Assembly (NCBI GenBank): GCA_903938955.1
Contig: CAJAFJ010000622.1
Coordinates: 1-9,167, forward strand
Source of the DNA: an uncultured beta proteobacterium
Lineage (GTDB): Bacteria > Pseudomonadota > Gammaproteobacteria > Burkholderiales > Burkholderiaceae
Reading direction: 5' to 3'
DNA length: 9,167 nucleotides
Of this stretch, positions 1 through 8,300 are shown piece by piece (positions within the stretch are counted from its first letter, which is position 1; the number at the start of each line of letters is the position of its first letter). Under the pieces are notes generated by a model. That model saw only the letters and a list, made by a program, of their open reading frames with translations, searched no databases and was not told the DNA's origin. A program made the translations under genes and the position numbers.

Positions 1-1399
1 GCACGCCGCCCATGAAGGCGGTCGGCAAAAACACCGCCACCAGCGCAAAGGTGGTGGCAATCACCGCCATGCCAATCTCGTCGGCGGCTTCCATCGCGGC
101 CTGAAACGGCGACTTGCCCATGCGCAGATGGCGCTCGATGTTCTCGATCTCCACAATCGCATCGTCCACCAGCACGCCCACCACCAGCGCCAGCGACAGC
201 AGCGTGACGGTATTGAGCGTGTAGCCAAAGTACGCCAGGCCCAAAAAAGTCGGGATCACGGACAAGGGCAGGGCGGCAGCCGACACCAGCGTGGCGCGCC
301 AGTCGCGCAAGAACCACCACACCACCAAAATCGCCAACAACGCGCCTTCGTACAGCAACTCCATCGAGCCCTGGAAGTTTTCGGCCACCGGCGCGGCGTT
401 GTCGATGACTTGCTGCAAGGCGATGGTGGGGTGGCTGACTTGCAACTCGGCCACGGCGGCGCGCACGCCCTGGGCCACGTCGACCTCGCTGGCGCCTTTG
501 GTGCGGAACACCTCAAAGCCGACCACGGTGCGGCCATCCTGCGTGGCCACCGAGCGGGGCTCGGCCACGGTGTCCAGCACCTGCGCGACCTGGTCAAGGC
601 GCAGGTGGCGGCCATCGGCCAGCGGGATGTCGAGTTGCGCCAGCTCGGCCGCCGTTTTGACGGTGGCAATGGTGCGCACCGATTGTTCGGCGCCGCTCAC
701 ATCGCCACGGCCACCCGGTGCCTCTTGCTGCACCAGTTTCAGGCGGCGCGACACGTCGATGGCCGACACGTTGAGCGCGGCCATCTTGTCGGCGTTCAGC
801 TCCACCCGAATCTCGCGGCTGACGCCGCCCATGCGTTTCACGGCACCGACGCCCGGCACGCTCAGCAGGCGCTTGGCCACGGTGTTGTCGACAAACCAGC
901 TCAGCGCCTGGTCGTCAAGCTGGCTGGCGCTGGCGCTGCCGTTGGGCGATGCGCTCACCGCTGCCGCTTCGGCCGTGAAGGTCAGCACCACACGCCCGGC
1001 GGTGGAGGCTTTGGTGACCGAGGGGTCGCGCATGTCGGCGGGCAGGTCGGCGCGCACGCGGGCCACGGCGTCGCGCACGTCGTTGACCGCCTCGGCGATG
1101 GGTTTTTCCAGGATGAATTCGACGGTGACAGACGCCTCGCCATCCAGCACTTTGGTGTAGATGTTTTTGACACCTTGCAGCGTGGCCACCGCGTCTTCGA
1201 TTTTGCGTGCCACTTCGGTTTCCAGCTGCGCCGGGGCCGCGCCCGACAGTGCCGCGCTGACGGTGACGATGGGCAGCTCAATGTCGGGAAAGTCCTGCAC
1301 CACGCTGGCTTTGTACGACAGCAAGCCCGCCAGCGACAGCAGCACAAACAGCATGATTGCCGGCACCGGGTGCTTGATGGAGAGCGAGGAAAAATTCAC
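1..1399 (-). CDS. RND efflux pump inner-membrane permease, HAE1/AcrB-like, N-terminal 466 residues (3' end outside window)
   Basis: This is the proton-driven inner-membrane permease of a tripartite RND pump, which exports hydrophobic or amphipathic compounds from periplasm or membrane. The visible protein starts MNFSSLSIKHPVPAIMLF, with transmembrane segment 1 at about residues 12-30. A periplasmic porter region follows (FPDIELPIVTV at 37-47). Transmembrane segments 2-5 lie at about 349-364, 370-391, 394-415 and 442-460. Segment 4 carries VGVLVDDAIVEIENIER with D412 and D413, matching the AcrB proton-relay pair D407/D408. About 1,000-1,050 residues are usual, so a little under half is present. 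The chosen start is GTG at 1399-1397: it has an AGGGA ribosome site 5 nt upstream and keeps segment 1 intact, whereas the next ATG (codon 16) would cut that segment. It lies 9 nt after the adaptor gene and is surely co-transcribed with it. The substrate cannot be told from the sequence. The reading frame shows no break. Confidence 0.95.
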   Translation of the reverse strand, partial: MNFSSLSIKHPVPAIMLFVLLSLAGLLSYKASVVQDFPDIELPIVTVSAALSGAAPAQLETEVARKIEDAVATLQGVKNIYTKVLDGEASVTVEFILEKPIAEAVNDVRDAVARVRADLPADMRDPSVTKASTAGRVVLTFTAEAAAVSASPNGSASASQLDDQALSWFVDNTVAKRLLSVPGVGAVKRMGGVSREIRVELNADKMAALNVSAIDVSRRLKLVQQEAPGGRGDVSGAEQSVRTIATVKTAAELAQLDIPLADGRHLRLDQVAQVLDTVAEPRSVATQDGRTVVGFEVFRTKGASEVDVAQGVRAAVAELQVSHPTIALQQVIDNAAPVAENFQGSMELLYEGALLAILVVWWFLRDWRATLVSAAALPLSVIPTFLGLAYFGYTLNTVTLLSLALVVGVLVDDAIVEIENIERHLRMGKSPFQAAMEAADEIGMAVIATTFALVAVFLPTAFMGGV

Positions 1400-1404
1400 G
1401 CCTG

Positions 1405-1409
1405 TCCCT
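1405..1409 (-). promoter_or_regulatory. Ribosome binding site of the RND permease
   Basis: On the minus strand AGGGA occupies 1409-1405, followed by 5 nt and then the GTG start at 1399. Its first base is the last base of the adaptor's TAA stop (1411-1409). Terminating ribosomes therefore sit directly on this site, which favours coupled translation of the pump subunits. It is the main reason for choosing the GTG start. Confidence 0.6.
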
Positions 1410-2599
1410 TATTTAACAGTTGCTGAGTCAGGTGGAGCTTGCGGAGCAGGGTTATTTGGCGCTAAACTAGGCGCTGCCGCCACGGTTTTGACCAAGTCGC
1501 CATCGTTGAGGAACCCGGCGCCGCTGGCGACCAGCAGGTCGTCGGCCCCTATGCCGCTCAGCACTTCGACCCGCTCGCCCACCCGGCGGCCGATTTGCAG
1601 CTTGACCTGGCTCACGCGCTGGTCGGCGTTCAGGCGAAACGCGTAACTAAAGCCATCGCGCACCACCACGGCCTGCTGCGGCACGCTCAGGGCTTGCGAG
1701 CTGCCCAAGCCAAACTCGCCACGGGCAAACATGCCGGGCATGACGCCCGCACCGCTGCGCTGCATCGGTGGCAAATCGACATAGACCAGGCCTGAGCGCG
1801 TTTGCGGGTCCACCGTGGGTGCGACCATGCGCACCCGGCCCGGCAACTGCGTGCCGCTGGCGGCCGTGACGGTCACGGCCGTGCCTACCGTCATGCGCCC
1901 CAAGTCGGTGGCGGTGACTTCGGCGCGCCACTCCAGCCGCCCCTGGCGAATCAGGCGAAACAGCTCGGTGCTGTTCATCACCACGGCGCCCACGGTGGCG
2001 TTGCGGGCAGAAATAACGCCGCTGTCGGGCGCCAGCACTTGGCTGTGTTGCAGCCGCAATTGCTGTGAGACCAGCGCGGCTTTGGCGGACTCGACCCGTG
2101 CCTTGGCCGTTTGCTCGGCGGTTAAATACTGGTTGATTTGCTGGCCACTGAAGGTGCCGGTGTTCATCAGTGTGCGCACCCGGTCGGCATTGGCGGTGGC
2201 CTCGGCGGCGTTGGCACTGGCTTCGTTAACGCCCGCGCGCGCCTGCGCCACTTCGGCTTGCAGGCTGTCGTCGGCAAAGCGCGCCAGCAACTGGCCGCGC
2301 TGCACCACGTCGCCTACGTTGACCCGCACCTCGGCCAGGCGCAGGCCGTTGCTTTCGGTGCCAATGCTGGCCTCCTGCCAGGCGGCAATGCTGCCGTTGG
2401 CGGCCAATTTGATCGGCAGGGTTCCCAGGCTCGCCTGCGTGGTGGTCACGGTCAGCGCCGGTTTGGCTGGGGTGGCTGCCGGGGCCGCAGCTTTGTCAGT
2501 GGACTTGTTCTGTGAAATGAATAGGGCAGTTCCACCCGCCAATAGTGCGCTAAGTGCTATTAAAACAAGAGTGATGGGTTTGAGTTTGAATCGTGTCAT
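1409..2599 (-). CDS. RND efflux periplasmic adaptor subunit (membrane fusion protein, HlyD/AcrA family)
   Basis: The 396-residue protein is the usual size for an RND adaptor, which bridges the inner-membrane permease and the outer-membrane channel. Residues 9-29 form one hydrophobic N-terminal anchor or uncleaved signal. No lipobox cysteine is present, so it is probably membrane-anchored rather than a lipoprotein. Residues 30-48 are an Ala/Pro/Lys linker. The two lipoyl half-motifs lie at about 69-109 (VNVGDVVQRGQLLARF) and 182-216 (LAPDSGVISARNATVGAVV). Between them, 111-181 is an Ala/Gln/Glu-rich helical hairpin. The beta-barrel (about 222-297) ends in the typical MPGMFARGEF, and a membrane-proximal domain (300-372) follows. 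The last 20 or so residues are Pro/Ala-rich and probably disordered. The ATG start overlaps the glnE stop, has no Shine-Dalgarno sequence, and is the only Met before the anchor. The next gene is its cognate permease. The family is secure; the exported compound is unknown. Confidence 0.95.
   Translation of the reverse strand: MTRFKLKPITLVLIALSALLAGGTALFISQNKSTDKAAAPAATPAKPALTVTTTQASLGTLPIKLAANGSIAAWQEASIGTESNGLRLAEVRVNVGDVVQRGQLLARFADDSLQAEVAQARAGVNEASANAAEATANADRVRTLMNTGTFSGQQINQYLTAEQTAKARVESAKAALVSQQLRLQHSQVLAPDSGVISARNATVGAVVMNSTELFRLIRQGRLEWRAEVTATDLGRMTVGTAVTVTAASGTQLPGRVRMVAPTVDPQTRSGLVYVDLPPMQRSGAGVMPGMFARGEFGLGSSQALSVPQQAVVVRDGFSYAFRLNADQRVSQVKLQIGRRVGERVEVLSGIGADDLLVASGAGFLNDGDLVKTVAAAPSLAPNNPAPQAPPDSATVK
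2596..2599 (-). other. ATGA stop/start overlap between glnE and the adaptor gene
   Basis: The minus strand reads ATGA at 2599-2596: the adaptor's ATG (2599-2597) shares bases with the glnE TGA stop (2598-2596). The preceding 20 nt (GTCACGCGACACACC and upstream) contain no purine-rich ribosome site. The adaptor is therefore probably translated by ribosomes that have just finished glnE (termination-reinitiation). The overlap is seen directly; the coupling is inferred. Confidence 0.8.
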
Positions 2600-5370
2600 G
2601 GTGTGTCGCGTGACGGGTGGTGTGTGTCCGCTGGGTCAAATACCGTGTGCCACAGCGTCAGCATGGCATCACGCTCTGACTGCAACTCGGGCATGTAGAC
2701 CGTGGTCGGCTCTTCATTGAGCCTGGCGCGGTGTTGCACGCGGCGCATGTCGCGGTAGGCACCGGCAGCCGCATGACCGACGCCGGCGGGCAGCAGGCCC
2801 AGCACTTCGGCCCGCTCCAGCAGAGCGATGTTGCCGGCGTTGTCGATCAACTCGGGGTGCTGGTCCGCGTGCGCCAGTACCAGGTACTGCATGACAAACT
2901 CGGCATCAAACATGCCGCCGGGGCTTTGCTTGACGTCAAACGGTTCATGCGCCGGGTCGCCCTTGGCCGGGTGGGCGGCGCGCACCTTCTCGCGCATGGC
3001 GTTGATTTCGGCTTTCAGGTCCTGCGCGTTGCGCGGGGCGGCAATCACGGCTTTGCGAATCGCATCAAAGCGCTGGTGCAGCGCTTCGTCGCCCAGCACA
3101 CAGCGGGCGCGGGTCATGGCCTGGTGTTCCCAGGTCCAGGCGGTGTTCGAGCCGCGCTGCAATTGGTAGTTGGCGTAGGCATCAAACGAGGTGACCAGCA
3201 GGCCGGCGTTGCCGTTGGGACGCAGCGCAGTGTCAATTTCGTACAAATCACCCTCGCCGGTCTTGACGGTCAGCCAGTTGATGAGTTTGCGCACCAGGGC
3301 GGCGTAGATCTCTGCCGCGTTGTCATCGGCGTCGTCATAGACAAACACAATGTCCAGGTCGCTGCCGTAGCCCAGTTCTTTGCCGCCGAGCTTGCCGTAG
3401 GCAATGATGGCAAATTGCGGCGTCTCGCGGTGTTTCTTTTTCAGCAGGCCCCAGCACCAGCGGGTGGTGATGCGCAGCACCGCCTCGGCCAGCGCGCTCA
3501 GGTCGTCGGCCACTTGTTCGACCGTGATCTTGCCTTCGATGTCGCGCGCCAGTGTGCGGAACACTTCGGCATGGTGGGCGCGGCGCAGCAGGTTGAGCAG
3601 GGTTTCGTCGTCGTCTTCCCCGGTGCCCGCCAGCGACGCGCGCCGGTGGTCCAACTCCGCCTCGAACTCGGTGGGGTCAAAGCGCTCGTTGAGCATCTCG
3701 GCCCCAGCCAATTCGTCAATCACCCCGGGGTGCAGCAGCAGGTAGCGGGCCGGCCAGCGTGCCGCGCCCAGCAGGCGCAGCAGGCGTTCATGCACGTTGG
3801 GCCGCTCCAGCAGCATGGCAAGGTAGCTTTCGCGGCGCAGCAGGGGTTCAATCCAGTCGGCCAGGCGCACGGCGGCTTCTTCGGTCACGCGGCCTTCGCT
3901 GACCCACTGGGCGGTGCGGCCAATCAGCCGCAGCAGCCGGGCGCGGGATTCATCCCGCAGGGCCAGCACGCGCGGGTGGTCGCGCCAGAGGGCGACCCGG
4001 CTGCGGAACTGGCCGGGCAGTTGCGCCAGCACGTCGTCAAAGCCGGGGGCTGCGGCGGTGGTTTTGCTGCCGTTGGCCCCGTTGCCGTTACAGCCTTTGC
4101 ATTCTTGCTCCGCCCCGCCGCCCAGCAGCGCATCAAACTCCTGCGCCACCAACTCGCGGTGGGCGTCGAGCTGGTGCAACAGCTGGCATGCGTTCTCGAA
4201 GCCCATGGCGTGGGCGATCCAGGTCAGGTCCTGGTCTTGCGTTGGCAACACATGGGTTTGCTGGTCGTCCAGGTACTGGATGCGGTGCTCCACCCGGCGC
4301 AAAAAGTCGTAGGCCTCGGCCAAAGCGGCGGCGGTCGCGGCGGGCATCAGGCCGGCTTTGACCAGTCGCGGCAGCGCACTCAGGGTCGGGCGCGTGCGCA
4401 GTTCGGGGAACTGGCCGCCACGCACCACCTGCAGCAGCTGCACGATGAATTCGATTTCACGAATGCCGCCGCGCGACAGCTTGACGTCATTGGCCCGCTC
4501 CGGGTGCCCGGCGCTGCGCTTGCTGGCATGGTCGCGGATTTGCCGGTGCAGGATGCGCAGCGAATCAAACACGTTGTAGTCGAGGTAGCGGCGAAACACA
4601 AACGGCACCACCACCCCGCGCAAACTCAGGGTGGTGCTGTCGTCAGCACAGCCGAGCTTGGCCACGACCCGGCTTTTGAGCCAGGCAAAACGTTCCCACT
4701 CGCGGCCCTGCACATGCAGGTATTCTTCCAGCGCGCCCAGCGACACGGCGGGCGGGCCGGAGTTGCCGTTGGGGCGCAGCGCCAGATCAACGCGAAACAC
4801 AAACCCGTGCTCGGTGACGTCGCCAATCAGTCCATAAATGGCCCGTACCGCCTTGGCAAAGTACTCCTGGTTGGAGACACGCCCACGGCCGACGTCATCA
4901 CCGGTGGTGTCGCCGTCCTGGTCGTAGATGTAGATCAGGTCGATGTCGCTTGATACATTGAGCTCCCGCGCACCGAGCTTGCCCATGCCCACGACCCAGA
5001 ACTGGGCCCGCTCGCCCTCGGGCGTGCGCGGGGTGCCGTGGGTCTGGTCGAGTGCTTGTTGAACTTCATGGCAGGCGGTCTGGAGGGCGAACTCGGCCAG
5101 GTCGGTCATGGCCTGGGTGACTTGGCGCAAGGGCGCTTGTGTGTCGCAGTCCAGGCACAACAGGCGCTCCAGCACCAGTTGGCGGGTGGTGCGCAAGGCG
5201 CTGCTGGTGTCCAAGCCGCTGGCCTTGAGGGCCTTGAAGGTCTCGGTCATGTTGGACTGGTTGGGCAGACCCGCCGCCAGCAGGGGCAGTTGACTCTCAA
5301 AACGACGTCGAATGCGCTGGCCAAAACGTGAGTGGGAGGACAAGGCGGGGCCGGTGATAATTCCTGTCAT
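2596..5370 (-). CDS. glnE: Bifunctional glutamine synthetase adenylyltransferase/adenylyl-removing enzyme
   Basis: GlnE adds AMP to, and removes it from, a tyrosine of glutamine synthetase in the cytoplasm, switching ammonia assimilation off and on under control of PII and glutamine. The 924-residue protein (E. coli 946) has both nucleotidyltransferase halves. The N-terminal, deadenylylating half carries GMGKLGARELNVSSDIDLIY with D142 and D144. The C-terminal, adenylylating half carries GKLGGKELGYGSDLDIVFVY with D671 and D673. Both halves also have the family's RPNGN motif, and the first half has SRGGIREIEFIVQ (about 298-310). Between the halves, residues 417-443 form a Gly/Asn-rich linker containing C424-K-G-C427. 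The chosen start is ATG at 5370, with GGAA 9 nt upstream. An in-frame TTG at 5385 would add five residues but has no ribosome site. Its neighbour to the right, yhdP, is divergent; the efflux adaptor overlaps its stop. The assignment is firm. Confidence 0.97.
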   Translation of the reverse strand: MTGIITGPALSSHSRFGQRIRRRFESQLPLLAAGLPNQSNMTETFKALKASGLDTSSALRTTRQLVLERLLCLDCDTQAPLRQVTQAMTDLAEFALQTACHEVQQALDQTHGTPRTPEGERAQFWVVGMGKLGARELNVSSDIDLIYIYDQDGDTTGDDVGRGRVSNQEYFAKAVRAIYGLIGDVTEHGFVFRVDLALRPNGNSGPPAVSLGALEEYLHVQGREWERFAWLKSRVVAKLGCADDSTTLSLRGVVVPFVFRRYLDYNVFDSLRILHRQIRDHASKRSAGHPERANDVKLSRGGIREIEFIVQLLQVVRGGQFPELRTRPTLSALPRLVKAGLMPAATAAALAEAYDFLRRVEHRIQYLDDQQTHVLPTQDQDLTWIAHAMGFENACQLLHQLDAHRELVAQEFDALLGGGAEQECKGCNGNGANGSKTTAAAPGFDDVLAQLPGQFRSRVALWRDHPRVLALRDESRARLLRLIGRTAQWVSEGRVTEEAAVRLADWIEPLLRRESYLAMLLERPNVHERLLRLLGAARWPARYLLLHPGVIDELAGAEMLNERFDPTEFEAELDHRRASLAGTGEDDDETLLNLLRRAHHAEVFRTLARDIEGKITVEQVADDLSALAEAVLRITTRWCWGLLKKKHRETPQFAIIAYGKLGGKELGYGSDLDIVFVYDDADDNAAEIYAALVRKLINWLTVKTGEGDLYEIDTALRPNGNAGLLVTSFDAYANYQLQRGSNTAWTWEHQAMTRARCVLGDEALHQRFDAIRKAVIAAPRNAQDLKAEINAMREKVRAAHPAKGDPAHEPFDVKQSPGGMFDAEFVMQYLVLAHADQHPELIDNAGNIALLERAEVLGLLPAGVGHAAAGAYRDMRRVQHRARLNEEPTTVYMPELQSERDAMLTLWHTVFDPADTHHPSRDTP
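5356..5361 (+). promoter_or_regulatory. Possible -10 element for yhdP
   Basis: GATAAT (5/6 match to TATAAT) lies 24 nt before the ATG at 5385, inside the first codons of glnE on the other strand. It would give a start of transcription near 5367-5369 and a leader of under 20 nt. No recognisable -35 hexamer sits 16-18 nt upstream. This is a weak suggestion only. Confidence 0.2.
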
Positions 5371-5384
5371 ATTTCCAAGTTCCA
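5371..5384. other. 14-bp divergent intergenic region between glnE and yhdP, with a TTCCAA direct repeat
   Basis: Only 14 bp separate the glnE ATG (5370, minus) from the first yhdP ATG (5385, plus). TTCCAA occurs twice, 7 bp apart (5373-5378 and 5380-5385); read on the minus strand it supplies the two GGAA elements before glnE. Any promoter of either gene must lie mainly within the coding sequence of the other. I see no terminator or operator palindrome here. Confidence 0.6.
5380..5383 (-). promoter_or_regulatory. Probable ribosome binding site of glnE
   Basis: The minus strand upstream of the ATG at 5370 reads TTGGAACTTGGAAAT. The first GGAA (5383-5380) is 9 nt from the ATG, a workable spacing; the second (5376-5373) is only 2 nt away and too close. 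The site supports ATG 5370 over the in-frame TTG at 5385. It is a weak match to the Shine-Dalgarno consensus. Confidence 0.4.
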
Positions 5385-8300
5385 ATGATCGACTTGCCGC
5401 TTGCCCCTTCTACACTGCTCAAAACCATGACCACCATCGCCCGCTGGGCGCTGGGTTTGCTGCTGGCTGCGTGGCTTGTGTTTGGACTCGCCTGGGGTGC
5501 TTTGCACTGGTTGATTGTGCCGCGAATTGGCGAGTTTCGTCCGCAGCTCGAAGCCAAGGCCGCGCAGGTGCTGGGTGTACCGGTGCGCATCGGCGCCATC
5601 ACGGCGCACTCGACTGGCCTGATCCCGTCGTTCGAGTTCACCGATGTCAAATTGTTTGATGCCGAGGGCCGCGAAGCCCTGCATTTGCCGCGCATTTTGG
5701 CCGCGCTGTCGCCGCGTTCCCTGTTGCGTTTGGGGTTTGAGCAGCTGTACATTGACCGCCCGCAGCTCAACGTCCGGCGCGATCAGCGTGGCAAAATTTT
5801 TGTCGCCGGGCTGGATTTTTCTAAACCCGGCAGTGCCGACCGCGACGCGGCGGATTGGTTTTTTTCGCAACTCGAATTTGCCATTCACGACGGCACCGTG
5901 CAATGGACTGATGAGTTGCGCGCCGCGCCCACGCTGGCGTTGACCCAAGTGGAACTGGTGGTGCGCAACCCCGGGCGCCATCACGATGTGCGGCTGGATG
6001 CCACGCCACCCGCGCTGTGGGGCGAGCGCTTCAGCCTGCGCGGGCGCTTGCTGCAACCTTTGCTGTCGCGCAGCAAGAGTCAGTGGCAGGATTGGACCGG
6101 TCAGCTCTACGCCGAATTCCCCCGCGTCGATCTGTCCGAGTTGCGCCGCCATGCCGATGTCGGCATTGACCTGCATGAGGGCAATGGCGCGGTCACGGCC
6201 TGGGCCGATGTCAGCCAGGGCCAGGTGGTGGGCGCGGTGGCTGATGTGGCGCTGGCCGAGGTCAATGTCACGCTCGGCCGCGACCTGCAGGCGCTGGCCT
6301 TGCAGTCGGTGCGCGGGCGTGTGGGGGGCAAGGTGCTGGCCAATGGGTTTGAGATGTCAACCCAGGGGCTTCAGTTTGACACCCACGACGGCCTGCACTG
6401 GCCGGGCGGCAATGTCAGCGTGATGTACCTCGGCGGCGAGGGCAAGATTGCCGCGCGCGGCGAGTTCAAGGCCGACAAGCTGGACCTCGCCGCCCTGGCC
6501 CAGATCGCCGACCGCCTGCCGATGGCGACCACCGTGCGGACCCAGCTGCTGGCCTACGCGCCCAAGGGGCTGGTGGACCGCCTGTCGGCCAGTTGGCAGG
6601 GGCCGGTTGCGTCGCTGAATCAGTACGCGGTCAAGGGCCAGGTCAGCCAGTTGCAACTCAAGGGTGTGGGCGAGTCGCCCGGTATTTCGGGCGCCACGGT
6701 GGAGTTTGACTTGAACCAGTCGGCCGGCCAGGCCCGCATCAGCCTGGTCAATGGCGCGGTGGACTTGCCGAGTTTTTTTGAAGAACCGTCGATTCCGGTG
6801 ACCCTGCTGTCGACCGAGGCCAAATGGCAGATCAAGGGCGAGCACCTGGCCGTGCAGCTGCCCAACCTGAAGTTCAGCAACGACGATGCCCAGGGCGAGG
6901 CGCAGATCAAGTGGGAGACCAGCGACCCCGTGAAATCCGCCGGTCGCTCGCGCTTCCCCGGCATTCTGGATTTGCAGGCCACGCTCAGCCGCGCCGATGG
7001 CACGCGGGTGTTTCGCTACCTGCCCACCGAGATTGACAAGCCGGTGCGCGACTATGTGCGCGACGCGGTGTTGGCGGGCAGCGCCAGCACGGTCAAATTC
7101 AAGGTCCGGGGGGACTTGAACGACTTTCCTTTTACCAACCCCAAGCTGGGCGAGTTCCGGGTCTCGGCCAACGTCCGGGACGCCACGCTGCTCTACGTGC
7201 CACGCAGCCTTCAGCCTCCAGATGCCCTGCCCTGGCCCGCGCTGACGCAACTGAATGGCGAACTGGTGATTGACCGGGCCCAGCTGCAGGTCCGCTCGGC
7301 GCGCGCGCGCATGGGCGCCACCGCTGGCTTGCAGGTGGGCAAGCTGGAGGCCGTGATTCCTGACTTGAACCAGGCCACGGTCACCGTCCAGGCCGAGGTC
7401 AAGGGCGCGCTGGCGGAAGGGCTGGGCATCGTCAGCGGCTCGCCCCTGGCGGCCATGACCAGCCAGGCGCTGAGCCGGGCAGTGGTCAGCGGCGCGGCCG
7501 ATATCAAGCTGAAGCTGGTGTTGCCGATTGCACACATCGACCAGTCGCTGGTGCAGGGCAGCGTCACGCTCAACAACAACGACCTGCACCTCGTGCCCGC
7601 CGCGCCCAAAATGACGCGCGCCCGGGGCGTCGTCAATTTTTCTGAAACCGGGTTTTCGCTGGTGGGGGCGCAGGCCCGCATGCTGGGCGGGGACGTCCGG
7701 CTGGAAGGCGGCTCGACCCCCGTGACCGCGACCAAGGCCGTCAACGGCGCGCGCGATGTGGCGCCGATCGTGATCCGCGCCAGCGGCAGCGCCTCGGCCG
7801 ACGGGCTTCGCCAAGCCCGCGAGCTGGGCCTGGTGGCCCAATTGGCGCAGCACGCCAGCGGCAGTGCGGCCTACAGCGCCGTGCTGGGCTTTCGCCGCGG
7901 GGAGCCCGAGTTGTTGGTTAGCAGCAACCTGCAGGGCATGGCCTTGAGCCTGCCCGCCCCGTTGGCGAAAAGTGCGGAGGCCGTGCTGCCCTTGCGCCTG
8001 GACACCGCGCTGTTACCCGGCACGGCGCTGCAAGACCAGCTGACGCTGGAGTTGGGCCGCATGGCGTCGGTGGTGTATGTGCGTGATCTGAGCGGGCCTG
8101 AGCCGCGGGTGCTGCGCGGCAGCGTGGCGCTGGGCCCGCTGGCGCCAGAGCCTGCGCGCCTGCCGCCGGAGGGGGTGGCCGTCAATATTCAGGCGGACGG
8201 GCTGGATCTGGATGCCTGGGACGCGGTGCTGTCGCAGGCCACCGGCACCTCGCTGGCGGCGGCCCCCCCTTCAGGCTACCTGCCCAGCAGTGTGGCGCTG

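Noticed and set aside
1400..1408. Possible terminator or promoter between adaptor and permease
   Set aside because: The gap is only 9 nt and is occupied by the permease ribosome site; there is no room for a hairpin, and the genes belong to one pump.
128..1426. A 432-codon plus-strand open frame opposite the RND permease
   Set aside because: The product is a His/Arg/Gln/Gly-rich string without domain signatures, and the minus strand carries an unmistakable RND permease including the transmembrane Asp pair. It is a shadow frame.
2731..4953. A 740-codon open frame on the plus strand, antisense to glnE
   Set aside because: Its product is a low-complexity mix rich in Gly, Gln, His, Val and Ala with no recognisable domain, the usual mirror of GC-rich codon usage. 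The opposite strand encodes a textbook GlnE with both active sites, so this is a shadow frame.
5290..5295. TTGACT resembling a -35 element for yhdP
   Set aside because: The -10 position at standard spacing (5313-5318) reads TGCGCT, which is not promoter-like, and the hexamer is too far from the GATAAT at 5356.
5383..5385. TTG at 5385 as the start of glnE, giving a 929-residue protein
   Set aside because: It has no upstream ribosome site and adds only five residues; ATG 5370 has GGAA at suitable spacing. It remains possible but is less likely.
6357..7853. A 498-codon minus-strand open frame opposite yhdP
   Set aside because: The product is compositionally odd (Gln, His, Arg, Gly) with no motifs, and it lies entirely within the continuous 1,261-codon YhdP-like frame. 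The same applies to the minus-strand frames at 8271-8957 and 5367-6176.
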